Assembly: GCF_001623525.1 (NCBI RefSeq)
Contig: NZ_CP015225.1
Location: 2,170,001 to 2,234,000 of the forward strand
Direction of reading: 5' to 3'
Length of the DNA: 64,000 nt
DNA from: Pseudomonas fluorescens
GTDB lineage: Bacteria > Pseudomonadota > Gammaproteobacteria > Pseudomonadales > Pseudomonadaceae
Under the pieces are notes generated by a model, which was not told where the DNA came from, searched no databases, and saw nothing but the letters and a program-made list of their open reading frames with translations. Made by a program: the position numbers and the translations under genes. This document shows, one piece after another, positions 49,209 through 59,652 of the stretch (position 1 is the stretch's first letter; the number at the start of each line of letters is the position of its first letter).

Positions 49209-50642
49209 TCACAAGAGCGGCCGTCGGAAGCTCCAGGGCTGGGTAGCAGCCTCAAAAGTGTATGCAGCGCTGAACACCGCCAAGTCATCGTAGGCCGGCC
49301 CGATAATTTGAAGGCCCGTTGGGATTGAGGTGGTCTGATCTACCCCAGACGGGACGCTGAAGACTGGATACTGGCTGAGAAGATTGAAGGGGGTCGTCAG
49401 CAACCATCCTACATAGGGCCTATCGATCGCTTTGCCATTTATTAGCAGAGGGTCCGCGTCGTGGCGATCTGCTGGGATCTGGGTCGTTGCCGTAGTTGGT
49501 GCGATAAGAAGGTCATAACCCGACATCGCAGCCACAAGCGCCTGATGCATCTCATGCTTCGTTTGATTGGTACGATAAAAGCGCCTGAGGTCGAGATGGC
49601 TTCCCTGTTCCATGAGTTCCACAACGAAAGGATCGAGGTCATTCCGAAATTCGGGCAGCAGGTCGCCGCACTGAGCCCATAGTAGGGCCTGCCATTTGAT
49701 AAGCCAGGCGTCCTCTACGGATGCCCGTTCCCAAGGCAGTTGAATCTCCTCCACGATACAGCCAAGACCGCGAAAAACTTCCGCCGCCGCTAAGGTGTTT
49801 TCACGAACCTCTTTAGAGACCTCATAAAACCCAAGATTCATCGACAACGCGATCCGCCTTCCGCGAAGGCTTTCGCCAAACGTGGGTAGAACGACTTGAT
49901 CCGGCAACGAGTAGAGATCTTTTGGGTGCTGACCCGACATAACGTTCTGCATCAGAGCGCAATCTGCGACCGATCTAGCCAAAGGACCGTAGTGCATCAG
50001 GGTCTCCCCGGGCGAGAGAGTGTCCACAGGATTTCGTCCGAAGGGTGGCTTGTATCCAAACAGCCCTCCAAGAGCCGCTGGAACTCGAATTGAACCGCCA
50101 CCATCAGTACCGTCGGCCAAGGTTGTCATTCCCGCAGCGAGAGCCGATCCGGCGCCGCCGCTGGAGCCTCCGCTGCTATATTCAGGGTTCCAGGCGTTAC
50201 GTGTCACACCCCACAACGGACTCTTGGTTATCGCGGAATGACCAAACTCAGACATCGTGGTGCGACAATGGACGATGGCCCCGGCATCTATTAGACGCTC
50301 GACGGTCGGAGCCGATTCATCCGGGATGAAATCCGCGAAGGCCTTCGAGCCAACGGTCATGATCTCGCCCTTGATCGGATTGCCATCCTTTATTGCGCAG
50401 GTGACGCCTTCGAGCGGCCGAGTCGCTACGCCACGCATGTAGAGGCCCTCCGCAACTTGAGCCTCTTTGAGCGCGCGATCAAAATGAGTGTAGGTTATGG
50501 CGTTAAGTTTCGAATTCACGGCTTCGATGCGCGCAATTTGAGCGCGCAAGACGTCGACTGGGGATAGCGTTTTCGCTTTAAATTGCGCCACGGCCTCCGT
50601 GGCAGTGAGATAGCAAAGATCAAGTTCCGACTTAGACATCAT
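49209..50642 (-). CDS. Amidase (amidase-signature family)
   Basis: 477 residues (two consecutive ATGs; the second at 50639 has the better ribosome-site spacing). Ser-cisSer-Lys triad: K85 in TCAIKDGNP, the cis-Ser in YSSGGSSGGAGSALAAG and the nucleophilic S184 in DGGGSIRVPAALGG. It hydrolyses a carboxamide to acid plus ammonia or amine in the cytoplasm. First reading of the second cluster, AT-richer than the genes to the left; its promoter side faces the porin gene. Likely feeds the flavin oxidases and aldehyde dehydrogenases that follow, but substrate is unknown. Confidence 0.92.
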   Translation of the reverse strand: MMSKSELDLCYLTATEAVAQFKAKTLSPVDVLRAQIARIEAVNSKLNAITYTHFDRALKEAQVAEGLYMRGVATRPLEGVTCAIKDGNPIKGEIMTVGSKAFADFIPDESAPTVERLIDAGAIVHCRTTMSEFGHSAITKSPLWGVTRNAWNPEYSSGGSSGGAGSALAAGMTTLADGTDGGGSIRVPAALGGLFGYKPPFGRNPVDTLSPGETLMHYGPLARSVADCALMQNVMSGQHPKDLYSLPDQVVLPTFGESLRGRRIALSMNLGFYEVSKEVRENTLAAAEVFRGLGCIVEEIQLPWERASVEDAWLIKWQALLWAQCGDLLPEFRNDLDPFVVELMEQGSHLDLRRFYRTNQTKHEMHQALVAAMSGYDLLIAPTTATTQIPADRHDADPLLINGKAIDRPYVGWLLTTPFNLLSQYPVFSVPSGVDQTTSIPTGLQIIGPAYDDLAVFSAAYTFEAATQPWSFRRPLL

Positions 50643-50726
50643 ATACCCTTCTGGAGAATTTGAGAAAGTTCTACTCGAGCCGACGGCTTTAGACCCGCAA
50701 ACTAGTCAACAAGATACGCCGACGCC

Positions 50727-51455
50727 TTAAAAGCTTTTACTCGCACCGACAACAAACCTAGCAGAGCAAACATCCTTGTAAAATATATACGACTGACATT
50801 GCGCTTCAGATAGGTCGGTATCGATATAGCTCAAAGACCACTTCACCCCCACGAAATCGTGCGAGAGTTTCGCTTCCCATTCACGATAAGAATCTGAACC
50901 TTTCCCGTCGTTGGAAACAAGAACCGGGTCTTTAAAATCTGCCCGCCCGTAACGTACATCTAACGCAGTATCATAAGGTAGCGCAACCTTATAACCTACG
51001 AACTCATACAACGCTGATTGATCACCAAAGTTATCGGTAGAATAGCTGGCACCCAACACAAAATCATATGCTGTAAGCACTGCATATGTTTCACTAAGAT
51101 TCAACAGCGAACTTTTATCATACGTATATTTAATATACCCCAAATCAAGACCAACCTTATCTGAAGGCTGCCATAGGTAACCCGCTATATAATCTACCTC
51201 TTGACGTGCATCTAACCCACCCCCAAAGTCAACATTGGAAGTCCACAGCCCAGCGTATAGCCCGCTAGAATGTGCAATGGTTGCGGAAGCCTGGATAGCG
51301 GGGTTACGCTGAGTTTGCGATATTCCTCGTGAGCTATACTCCGAGAACGCTCCGACATTGAGCAACAGCGACCAATTTTCATTAAGTTCCACAGCATGAG
51401 CGGAAACAACAGGAACAGTAACACCTACTACCAGCACAAGTCTCGCAAATCGCAT
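50727..51455 (-). CDS. TorF-family putative outer-membrane porin
   Basis: 242 residues with a signal peptide ending VSAHA. The mature start ELNENWSLLLNVGAFSEYSS followed by RGISQTQRNPAIQAS is diagnostic of the TorF/Gcw_chp family, and alternating aromatic strands end in VVGASKSF. Small beta-barrel thought to admit small nitrogenous or organic solutes. Ribosome site AGAGAGG. It is in line with the amidase and flavin oxidase genes and probably provides uptake for the same substrate. Confidence 0.88.
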   Translation of the reverse strand: MRFARLVLVVGVTVPVVSAHAVELNENWSLLLNVGAFSEYSSRGISQTQRNPAIQASATIAHSSGLYAGLWTSNVDFGGGLDARQEVDYIAGYLWQPSDKVGLDLGYIKYTYDKSSLLNLSETYAVLTAYDFVLGASYSTDNFGDQSALYEFVGYKVALPYDTALDVRYGRADFKDPVLVSNDGKGSDSYREWEAKLSHDFVGVKWSLSYIDTDLSEAQCQSYIFYKDVCSARFVVGASKSF

Positions 51456-51550
51456 ATCAGCCTCTCTTTGATTTTATTTACATTGGGGCAGTTTCTAAAC
51501 AGCGAAGGGCGTTCCCGCAGACGATACACGAGATTTTTATTGTAAAATTC

Positions 51551-52990
51551 TTATCGCTGAGCTTTTATAACGCTCTTTATCTCTTGAAAGGACGCAAGCC
51601 CATAAGGGCCTAACTCCCTACCCTGACTACTTTCCTTATAGCCTCCCCATGACAATCTGGGGCTAACTATTTGTGGCGCATTAACAGTAATAAAGCCGGC
51701 TTCTAGGTTATTTACAACCCTTTCAGCGCGTTCGCCGGATTCGGTTACTATCGTAGCAGCTAGGCCGTACACTGAAGAGTTAGCTAAAGCGATAGCTTCT
51801 TCTTCTGAATGGAAGACCATAAAACATAGAACAGGGCCAAATACTTCCTGATTCCATATCTCACATTCAGGCGAGAAAATTTCTATGAGGGTGGGTTCAA
51901 AGAAAAACCCACGCGCACCAACTCCCGGGGGCCTTTTGCCTCCCGCCATAATGTTTGCGTTTGAATCAGTTCTTGCTTGATTGACCATAGCCAAAACACG
52001 ATCATAATGTAGTTTCGAAATCAAAGGTCCCATCGTTGTTTCGCCAGAGCGCGGACTACCCACTACGACCTCAGCGATCTTGCCTAGCAACAGTTCGACA
52101 AACTTATCTCGTATACTCTCCGAAATGAGCAGGCGAGATGTGGCGGAGCAGACCTGGCCAGCATTATAAAAAATCCCCGCAACCACTAGATCCAAGGCAA
52201 CATCGATATCAGCGTCTTCAAACACTATTATTGGAGATTTCCCACCTAATTCAAGACTGACGTTCTTCACAGATCTGGCCGTCTGCGTCAATATTGATTT
52301 TCCAACCGAGCCGCTGCCGGTAAAAGAAACCTTACGGACACGGGGGTCTGATATTAGCTTCGTACCAACCACTTCCCCCAATCCTGGTACAAAGTTCACC
52401 ACCCCAGGAGGAAATCCAACTTCAGCCATAATATCTGCCAACGCCAATTCAGCTAATGGCGTGTATTCAGACGGTTTGACCACCGCCGTACAACCCGCAG
52501 CAAGCGCAGCAGCAAGCTTCCATGAAGTGGTGACCATTGGAAAATTCCAAGGCACGATCAAAGCAGCGACACCTACAGGCTCTGCAAGCACTTCAGCGTA
52601 AAAGCCTTCCACCTTCAAATCGACGCCACATCGATCTGGATGTGAATGAAGTAGCTCCGCGTAAAATTCAAAAGTTTCCGCAACGGCGACGACATCAATT
52701 TCAGCTTCATAATACGGTTTTCCGCTACTTTCCATCTGCAACGCTATCAACGCGTCGCGATAGTCTCTCACTTTGTACGCTACTGACAAAAGGAGAGCAG
52801 ATCTTTGCTCGGCGGAAGTGCGCCTCCAAAAAGGAAAAGCCTTTGAAGCAGCTTCAACAGCACTATCAGCGTCTTGCTCACTAGCAAGGGCTATGGTAGC
52901 AACAACGTCCTCTGTGGCCGGGTTGATTACATCCCAACGCTGTCCGCCGCCAAACTTCCACTTCCCATCAATATAAAGTTGGTTTCGCAT
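51551..52990 (-). CDS. Aldehyde dehydrogenase
   Basis: 479 residues from ATG 52990. NAD(P)-dependent ALDH: LIVPWNFPMVTTSWKLAAAL, FTGSGSVGKSI, Glu in SLELGGKSPIIVF, Cys in YNAGQVCSATSRL, and NQEVFGPVLCFM. The start MRNQLYIDGKWKFGGG and the betaine/aminobutyraldehyde-like PGVVNFVPGLG region fit ALDH9/omega-amino-aldehyde types, expected after an amine oxidase. Located directly downstream of the two flavin oxidase genes. Confidence 0.91.
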   Translation of the reverse strand: MRNQLYIDGKWKFGGGQRWDVINPATEDVVATIALASEQDADSAVEAASKAFPFWRRTSAEQRSALLLSVAYKVRDYRDALIALQMESSGKPYYEAEIDVVAVAETFEFYAELLHSHPDRCGVDLKVEGFYAEVLAEPVGVAALIVPWNFPMVTTSWKLAAALAAGCTAVVKPSEYTPLAELALADIMAEVGFPPGVVNFVPGLGEVVGTKLISDPRVRKVSFTGSGSVGKSILTQTARSVKNVSLELGGKSPIIVFEDADIDVALDLVVAGIFYNAGQVCSATSRLLISESIRDKFVELLLGKIAEVVVGSPRSGETTMGPLISKLHYDRVLAMVNQARTDSNANIMAGGKRPPGVGARGFFFEPTLIEIFSPECEIWNQEVFGPVLCFMVFHSEEEAIALANSSVYGLAATIVTESGERAERVVNNLEAGFITVNAPQIVSPRLSWGGYKESSQGRELGPYGLASFQEIKSVIKAQR

Positions 52991-53040
52991 TGGCTTACTT
53001 ACCCCATGAGGATGCCGACGAATCCCGTCAGCGTCCCTGC

Positions 53041-54369
53041 TTAATTCCAGTGCTTTTGAATCAAACGTGCGGCGCGACGACCACTCGCACATGCGCCTCC
53101 GGTATGCGAATGAGCCAGATAATCGCCTGCGAAATATATAGACCGTGGGGCAGCTTCGTACGTCTCGATAAAGGCAGCAACTTTTTTGGCGTATCCTGGA
53201 TACCAAAGAGGCAACATCTGAGGAATCCATTGTTCAATAACTTCAACGGTGTCCTCATCAACAGCTGGATACATATCCTTGGCAAACTGGTGGACATACT
53301 GCTTAAGGTTACCTGTCCCACCCTCTGCAACAGCTCGATCTCGCTGTTGAGGTGTCAGTTCAAGATACAGGTGAGGTGGCTGGCGGTGGCCTTCGGGAAC
53401 ATGCTCATCTTCAGGAATTTGCGCATAGAAAACGACGGGGGACGGATGCTTGCGGGTGTACCATTGCAGCTTTTGCTCCAAAGGCTTACTCAGCACATAA
53501 TAAACAATGCCGCACTCGTTGTATTTCACACTCTCGAAGAATGCTTTTTCCTCGTTATTTAGAGTCGATACTAATGCACTGGCTCGATCCGCAGGTGCCG
53601 CAAATACCACGATATCAGCTTGAAGAATATGTGTCCCATCGTTGTTCTCGATCTGGACGTCACACCCAGCACCTTGCTTCTCAACGATGCTGAGGACTTT
53701 TGTCTGGTACTTAACGTCAACGTGCTTCGCCAACTCGCGCGTTAACGAGCCGATACCATATTTAAATGTATGGGTCTTCGCAGTAGGCAAATGCCCCATC
53801 ATGGTCAGCAGGTAAGCCTTGGAAAACTCTTCCGGCTCCCAATTCCATGGCGCGCGAAATAAGGGTTCAATATAATTTTCGAGAAAATCAACAACGCCCT
53901 TATCAGTCAAATATTCCGCAACGGACTCAGTATCGAACTCCGCAGCAGTATGCATAAAACAAGGATCAGTTTTCAAACCACTACGAATGATATCTGGCAG
54001 TAATTTAGCCAGCTTAAGCTTTGTTGCAGTACCAAAGGCAGGGTGCGTCAACATGTTACTCACACTGAAATGGTACTGGATATCGTAGACTTTTTGCCCA
54101 TTATCAACACGCGTAGCATCACGCGTCCATGACACCAATTGATCTTTCATTCCGAGTTCATTGACGAGCCCCATCATATCTTTAAAGTTGTCCCAGATAA
54201 TGGTGGCTCCCGAATGAACATTAAGGCCTTTCATGTCAACATCGGCCATACGACCACCGGCTGTCGCCGTCGACTCAAGCACAGTAACTTTGTGACCAGC
54301 CTTGGTCAGGTCATAAGCAGCGCTAAGGCCGGAGATACCCGAGCCCACCACAATAATATTTTTAGTCAT
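53041..54369 (-). CDS. Flavin-dependent amine oxidase family protein
   Basis: 442 residues. FAD motif [25 protein letters not shown], and C-terminal [20 protein letters not shown] as in monoamine oxidase/protoporphyrinogen oxidase relatives. No signal peptide. It may oxidise an amine or a C-C bond; with an adjacent DAO-type oxidase and aldehyde dehydrogenase an amine-to-aldehyde step is the simplest reading. 44 nt from the upstream oxidase gene. Confidence 0.87.
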   Translation of the reverse strand: MTKNIIVVGSGISGLSAAYDLTKAGHKVTVLESTATAGGRMADVDMKGLNVHSGATIIWDNFKDMMGLVNELGMKDQLVSWTRDATRVDNGQKVYDIQYHFSVSNMLTHPAFGTATKLKLAKLLPDIIRSGLKTDPCFMHTAAEFDTESVAEYLTDKGVVDFLENYIEPLFRAPWNWEPEEFSKAYLLTMMGHLPTAKTHTFKYGIGSLTRELAKHVDVKYQTKVLSIVEKQGAGCDVQIENNDGTHILQADIVVFAAPADRASALVSTLNNEEKAFFESVKYNECGIVYYVLSKPLEQKLQWYTRKHPSPVVFYAQIPEDEHVPEGHRQPPHLYLELTPQQRDRAVAEGGTGNLKQYVHQFAKDMYPAVDEDTVEVIEQWIPQMLPLWYPGYAKKVAAFIETYEAAPRSIYFAGDYLAHSHTGGACASGRRAARLIQKHWN

Positions 54370-54413
54370 TACAAAGTCTCTCTACACGCCTATATAAACT
54401 AGCGAATCGGGTA

Positions 54414-55805
54414 TCAGAAAGGGAAACCCAGCACCTTTACAAAATTGAGCCATAAACGGCGCCATCCACCTTTCTCATCTACTTTACTTAGAGCGGCGAA
54501 TGTGATTTTTGCGCCAATCCAACGGAAAGGCTCCGGAGGTATATATCCGGAAGGCTCTATGGCGATAGCCAGCTTATAAATCGGGTCGGGATTATTGGTG
54601 AGTATCCCCAGCCCCATTGATGCGCCAAATCGACTTCCTGCGACACCAAACCCGGTGTACCCACCCGCATATACAACTTTCCCAGAAAAATATTTTCTGA
54701 AGAAAACCGAAAAACGCATCGAATAATCAATAGGCCCACCCCATGCGTGACTGAATCTAACGTCCTTTAAGCTCGGAAATGTTGTATAAAACGCCTCAGC
54801 CAGGCTGTAGTAAGTATCAGCTCTGGCATCACATTTAGGAGCCGTATCACCGTTAAAATGATAGCTAACACTACCACCAAAAATAACTCGATTATCTGCT
54901 GTTAGTCGCATGTAGTTGAGCTGCGTCCGAGTATCATAAATACCCTGACGATTGGCCCAACCTATACGCGCTAGCTGTTCCTGTGAAAGAGGCTCGGTAG
55001 CCAGTACATGGTCGCGAACAGCAATAATTCTGCGCTTAATATCACGCTGCCCAGCGTGCCACGCATTCGTAGCCAGGAAAACCTTAGGAGCTGATATCTT
55101 CCCTCCTTCAGTACGAACCAGCATTCCATCTGCTAGTTCAGATAACTCAGTCATCTTGGAGTTTTCATGCACCCTTACGCCTAATTTGATCGCCGCAGCC
55201 TTGAGCCCCCAAGCCAGCTTGGCAGGATTAATGATACCACTGCGTTTTTGCGACCACATACCGGCTACAAACATAGGCGATTTGAGTTGTTTCCTTGTCT
55301 GCTCTGCGTCAAGAAACTGTACCTCATGCCCATGTTTTAGATGCAGTTCATATTCTTCTTTTAAGTCAGCTACATGCTCCGGCTTTACGGCAATGGTCAT
55401 CTCACCATTCCACTCGACATCGGCGTCAATCCCATAATCCGCCAACGCTTTCTTGAATCCGTCAAGATTCTCCATACCCAGTCTTTCAAGGATATCGATG
55501 TCGTCGGGAAAGACTCGATCTTCGTTCGCCAAACCGTGCATAACTGACGTGGAAATGATTCCACCTGGGCGCCCAGATGCTCCATGTGCTACTCGCCCAG
55601 CCTCCAAAACTATAATCGACCAAGTGGGATTCGCTTCCTTTGCGAGAATGGCCGTCCACAAGCCAGTAAACCCGCCCCCGATGACCACCAGATCCGCTTC
55701 TTGAGAGCCACTGAATGCTGGCGAAGCGCTCGGAGCGTCCGGGCTATCGAGCCAAAAAGGCATGAACTTTGTGAACGAAAAAGATTGCTCAACAATCGAC
55801 TTCAT
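54414..55805 (-). CDS. FAD-dependent oxidoreductase, DAO/PuuB type
   Basis: 463 residues. N-terminal PFWLDSPDAP is like gamma-glutamylputrescine oxidase PuuB (x-W-x-D-S), followed by ADLVVIGGGFTGLWTAILAK, VAHGASGRPGGI and the C-terminal VVYAGGYTGFGVAGSRFGAS. The DAO fold oxidises secondary or primary amines to imines with release of H2O2 or electrons. An extra ~60 residues at the C-terminus (IPPEPFRWIGAKITF and onward) are not usual for PuuB. Member of a five-gene leftward set with the MFS transporter upstream. Confidence 0.86.
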   Translation of the reverse strand: MKSIVEQSFSFTKFMPFWLDSPDAPSASPAFSGSQEADLVVIGGGFTGLWTAILAKEANPTWSIIVLEAGRVAHGASGRPGGIISTSVMHGLANEDRVFPDDIDILERLGMENLDGFKKALADYGIDADVEWNGEMTIAVKPEHVADLKEEYELHLKHGHEVQFLDAEQTRKQLKSPMFVAGMWSQKRSGIINPAKLAWGLKAAAIKLGVRVHENSKMTELSELADGMLVRTEGGKISAPKVFLATNAWHAGQRDIKRRIIAVRDHVLATEPLSQEQLARIGWANRQGIYDTRTQLNYMRLTADNRVIFGGSVSYHFNGDTAPKCDARADTYYSLAEAFYTTFPSLKDVRFSHAWGGPIDYSMRFSVFFRKYFSGKVVYAGGYTGFGVAGSRFGASMGLGILTNNPDPIYKLAIAIEPSGYIPPEPFRWIGAKITFAALSKVDEKGGWRRLWLNFVKVLGFPF

Positions 55806-55828
55806 AATTTCTCCAGTCCACCTACAAA

Positions 55829-57007
55829 TCAGGCGTTCCCGACACTGCGTGTATGCCGCGATGCTTTATAGAAAAGGAAACCCAGACAAGGGATTACACA
55901 CAACGATTGCAAAGCAAGACCGAAGGAACTTAACGACGAGAAACCTGTAGTTAAATTGAGCGTGAATGCGGCGACTAATGGGCCAACGACCATTCCAAGC
56001 GAGTCGGCCCCACCGACTGCAGCCGTGGTGCGACCACTACTATCTAAGTGCGCTGAAAACATCCGAATATATGCTATAAGGAAAACATAGAGGAACGACA
56101 TAATTACAACCACGGAACAAAAGGCAATTACTGATGGTGGTGCGCCATAAAAGTATGATGCAATACCGGAAAGCAAACAGACTACGGCAATTGGCACAAC
56201 CGTTTTATTTCGCGCAAATATAAAATTTGCAACAAACGGAACGAGAAGGGTGGGAATGGATGAAAATGATCCCAGTTTTCCTATAGCGGCCAAATCCATC
56301 CCCACCGAATGACCAACCTGCTCAAAATAAAGCCAAAGCGTATTCGATCCAGAGCTTGCTAAAAACGCCACAAGAAAAAGTGAAAAGCTCTTTATATTAA
56401 ACAGGGCATAAACGCCACCTGCATTGGGCAATTGCTTAAGTTTTGCTGTGGGCATCCATATGAACAGTGGAAAACAGATCAAAGTGACCACGAGCATGAA
56501 CCAAAAAATAGAGCTGGATCCGAGATGGGACTGTAAAGCAGGCACCGTAATAAAAGAGATGAGTGATGCCGCTGCAACAATGCCCGATGAATAAGCAAGT
56601 AACCTTGTGCCGCCGATAATCTGGGCCAGGGTAGCAAAGCCCATCCCCATGCATAATCCTTCACCGAACCCCGCTATCGCTCTGGCAATAATCATTGGCT
56701 CAAGCGACGTGCTTCCGATTGAGAGAAAATGTCCAATGGCTGCAAGCGATAAACCTATCAACGCAGTTAATCTCGGAGGGAGCACCTTCAGCGCAATTGA
56801 AACCAGAAGCGATGCTAACGCGATCATGGAGATTTCAGCACTGGTGGCATAGGTCGCGTTGGATGAGTCGACCTGTACTTGATCAATGACCGCACCAAAT
56901 ATGAAGGGCATTACCATAATAGGTAAACTAGCCAGACAAGGTATGACTAACGCAGCAACTTTTTGAATCGGGCGGGCCCTAAAGATCCCATCAGCATTAT
57001 CTTGCAT
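55829..57007 (-). CDS. Major facilitator superfamily transporter
   Basis: 392 residues, about 12 hydrophobic helices (VAALVIPCLASLPIMVMPFIF, MIALASLLVSIALKVL, LTALIGLSLAAIGHFLSIG, and so on), with MIIARAIAGFGEGLCMGMG as the helix 4 motif typical of MFS. Short cytoplasmic ends, no large loop. It probably imports the substrate of the amidase/oxidase set. AT-rich codon use and 23 nt distance to the next oxidase gene suggest one operon. Confidence 0.9.
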   Translation of the reverse strand: MQDNADGIFRARPIQKVAALVIPCLASLPIMVMPFIFGAVIDQVQVDSSNATYATSAEISMIALASLLVSIALKVLPPRLTALIGLSLAAIGHFLSIGSTSLEPMIIARAIAGFGEGLCMGMGFATLAQIIGGTRLLAYSSGIVAAASLISFITVPALQSHLGSSSIFWFMLVVTLICFPLFIWMPTAKLKQLPNAGGVYALFNIKSFSLFLVAFLASSGSNTLWLYFEQVGHSVGMDLAAIGKLGSFSSIPTLLVPFVANFIFARNKTVVPIAVVCLLSGIASYFYGAPPSVIAFCSVVVIMSFLYVFLIAYIRMFSAHLDSSGRTTAAVGGADSLGMVVGPLVAAFTLNLTTGFSSLSSFGLALQSLCVIPCLGFLFYKASRHTRSVGNA

Positions 57008-57335
57008 AACAACCTCGCCATATGAGTAATATTTATTTTTGACGGCAGAGAAAACAAAATGAAGCGATTCAATTTTTCTAATTCTTTATCGTTGCTTAGC
57101 CATGTATATCGCTCAGCTTAAGATCGTTACCAGACATTACACATAGCATCTATCTGAACAGAGCTGGTCACGCAGCGTCGCAATGGCCCAGTAAGACATT
57201 AGTTACATCCCTACCGAATCACCTACGGCACCCCACCCTCTTGGACGAAGAGCGTAGCAAGCCTCAGAGCCCCGATAAATTGCCCCATTACCTTGCAGCC
57301 AATACTATCCAACTTAAACTTCAAGATTGGATCAT
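57008..57335. other. Intergenic region upstream of the MFS gene
   Basis: 328 nt, AT-rich near the MFS gene, containing its likely promoter. It directly follows the break point of the truncated deacetylase gene at 57336; no remaining deacetylase homology was found in any frame. Confidence 0.55.
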
Positions 57336-58034
57336 CTATAAAAGTGTCGAGGGATATTCATAGGAGGGATGCCCATGTATTGATAGGAATTGGACATCAT
57401 CCCTTCGATAAAAAATGTCCTGGGCTCCATTACCATGATGGTAATCGACATCTAGGATAGATACCCGTGTAGCGCCGTTATCTGGAAACGCCTGAGCAGC
57501 AATAGCCGCATTGTTTAGATAGCAAAAACCGGCAAGGTAGTCAGCACCAGCGTGACGCCCTGGAGGACGACACAGCGCAAAGGCAGAAACTGCTCCATCC
57601 CTGATTTCTTCTTGGGCGGTCAATGCCACCTGCGCAGCGCTGTATGCCGCGACCCAATTTGCTTCGGTGATGGGCGTCACCATATCGAAGCTGTAGCGCC
57701 CCATTTGCGCGAGGAGATTTTGTGAGGAGTTCGCAGCCCCTTGGTGGGCATTGAACGGCGAAATCTGGGAAAGCAGATCGAAATTGTTGCCTTCTGCAGT
57801 CCAGCGCCCCCGCGCTCCTTCAAGGAAATCAATGTATTCGCAACCATGGATACGCAGTATGGGTGATAGACCAGAATCACGTGGTTCTTCCACAGGGCCT
57901 ACGTTTCGGCTTTTGACCATCTCTAGAATCTGGGTAGCGCGAGCAGGACATTCAAAACTTGAATGGAACACGCCATCGATCAGCTCTGACCGTCCGAAAT
58001 GCCCGCTATGCTGTGCGCTGTAGATAGTCTTCAT
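57336..58034 (-). pseudogene. Histone-deacetylase-family acetylpolyamine amidohydrolase, 3'-truncated
   Basis: 232 residues from ATG 58034, versus about 340 in intact acetylpolyamine amidohydrolases. Family motifs: IYSAQHSGHFG, a long insert region with EGNNFDLLSQISPFNAHQGA, CRPPGRHAGADYLAGFCYLN and LDVDYHHGNGAQDIFY. The active-site pair normally HH in PPGHHA is RH here, and the frame ends at SYEYPSTLL just before the third zinc-ligand Asp and the catalytic Tyr, which are lost. Likely a pseudogene. If once active it would have removed acetyl groups from N-acetylated amines, which fits the amine-oxidase neighbours. Confidence 0.8.
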
Positions 58035-58162
58035 TCCGGCTATGCCCTGTTCTGCAAATCGATACTGAAACCTCTTGGTAATGATTCTGCGGTAGGTGCC
58101 GGAGCACGCTATATAGCGAACGAGGTCAAAACCGGGCCGAAAGTGTCCAATCGGCTGGCCGC

Positions 58163-59179
58163 CTAGGAACGAAACACCTTTGGAGATAGTCCGCACCACC
58201 TGCGGAAAGCCCTCCGCAAAGCAGCACCATCACTAAAACCGACCTGCTCCGCGATCTGGTCGATGGTTCCGCTCTCAGAGCTCAATAAGGCCTTGGCTTT
58301 CGCAAATCGCAGCTCATCCAGCTGCTGCCGGTAGCTCGTATGCTGTCCATCCAGTTGCCGACGAAGAGTGCGGGACGAGCAGTGCATCTGTTGAGCGAGC
58401 GCGTCGAAAGCTGGCGGCTCCTTTAAGTTGAGAGCGAGGAATGTTCGCAGTTTCTCTAACCATTCCCTGTTAGAAACAAGGTCTCGATTCTGATGCTGAC
58501 AGAGCTCTAGAGTTTTTCGGTGGCAGAGACTGTTAGCCAGAGGCAAGCAAATGTCCAAAGCCGCTGTGTCGAAGACGATCATCGAGCATGAATATTCAAA
58601 CTGAACCTCGCAGCCAAAGGCATCTCGGTAAGCCTCTGACGCGCCCTCAAAGCTTTCATACCTGAAGCACGCCTGAACCAACTCAAACGAGCTTCCCACC
58701 ATATCGCTCATGATGGTTTTGAACGAGCCAAGGCAGAGTTCAGTCAAGATCGGCTCAAGCTCTTTTGGCGCCCTGCAGTGATCCGCGCGCAATTGAACCT
58801 TTTCACCGTCAACGACCAGGCTCAGCGAGAAGTAGGTACCTAGCAACGCTGGCAGTGTTATGGGAATTTGAAGACCGCTACGCAGGTCTGCTGCCGTCAT
58901 CATGGCGTACCCCAAGAGGCCATATGAAGAAATCCGTGCAGCCAATCCGATGTCCAAGCCAAGAAATGGACATCCTGAAAGCCTCAATGCATTCGAGAGC
59001 AAAAGTTGCTCCTGATCGAGGTCGACCATTTTTGCTGACTTTTCAAAGTCGAGCGGTTTGAGGCCGGTTCCAAATAGCACATCGTCTAATGGGATACCTG
59101 CTTGCTCCAGATAGCTCGTAATGCACGCGCAAAGATGAACAGGTGTCAACGTAGCGTGTTTTTTTGACTGAATGGTCAT
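58163..59179 (-). CDS. AraC-family transcriptional regulator (Arabinose_bd N-terminal type)
   Basis: 338 residues. N-terminal ligand domain with ISSYGLLGYAMMTAADLRSG, as in OruR/ArgR-like and OxyR-unrelated AraC proteins; C-terminal double HTH with AFDALAQQMHCSSRTLRRQLDGQ, SYRQQLDELRFAKAKALLSS and IAEQVGFSDGAALRRAFRRWCG. Probably activates the amidase/oxidase genes or the divergent aldehyde dehydrogenase-ligase pair. No TCGTCG palindrome nearby, so this cluster is outside the other regulon. Confidence 0.92.
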   Translation of the reverse strand: MTIQSKKHATLTPVHLCACITSYLEQAGIPLDDVLFGTGLKPLDFEKSAKMVDLDQEQLLLSNALRLSGCPFLGLDIGLAARISSYGLLGYAMMTAADLRSGLQIPITLPALLGTYFSLSLVVDGEKVQLRADHCRAPKELEPILTELCLGSFKTIMSDMVGSSFELVQACFRYESFEGASEAYRDAFGCEVQFEYSCSMIVFDTAALDICLPLANSLCHRKTLELCQHQNRDLVSNREWLEKLRTFLALNLKEPPAFDALAQQMHCSSRTLRRQLDGQHTSYRQQLDELRFAKAKALLSSESGTIDQIAEQVGFSDGAALRRAFRRWCGLSPKVFRS

Positions 59180-59652
59180 GATTCACCTCGGACGCCATCT
59201 ACCAGCAAGAGTATATGGGTCGCCATACTCGCTGGCAGCCTCCTGCGGGTCAAACCTCAGCCCAAAGTAAGCTTGACTGGTAGCTAAAGGCCCACTATGA
59301 CCGCTCGATTTGCTATCTCCATGACAATCAGAGGGCTGCCAGGCATAGCTGTTTCGCTCCAAACGCCTTATCTAAAACATCCCACATTGGCCGTTTCGGC
59401 TCGATTTTGACCCTAACCGCTCTATAGCCTCCTCCACGTTTGATACAAGATCAATCAACCGACCTGCCAACAAAGAGCAACGCTACGTCGATTGTTCTAG
59501 TGGGCAAGCGTATTGCTCACCACGCCATCCACCGAGGCGTAGAGATCCCTCTGTCCAGCGTTCCATGCCCCGTCGGATGGATTTGTCGCAAAGAGTTAAG
59601 AAGAATTTACCCCTACAAAAACAATGGCCAAAAAAGCCTGAGGAAAATTCTC
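59180..59652. other. Divergent intergenic region between AraC gene and aldehyde dehydrogenase
   Basis: 473 nt carrying the promoters of the AraC gene and the aldehyde dehydrogenase-ligase operon. The open frame leading into the dehydrogenase has no homology before 59653. I see no clear repeat or palindrome. Confidence 0.5.
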
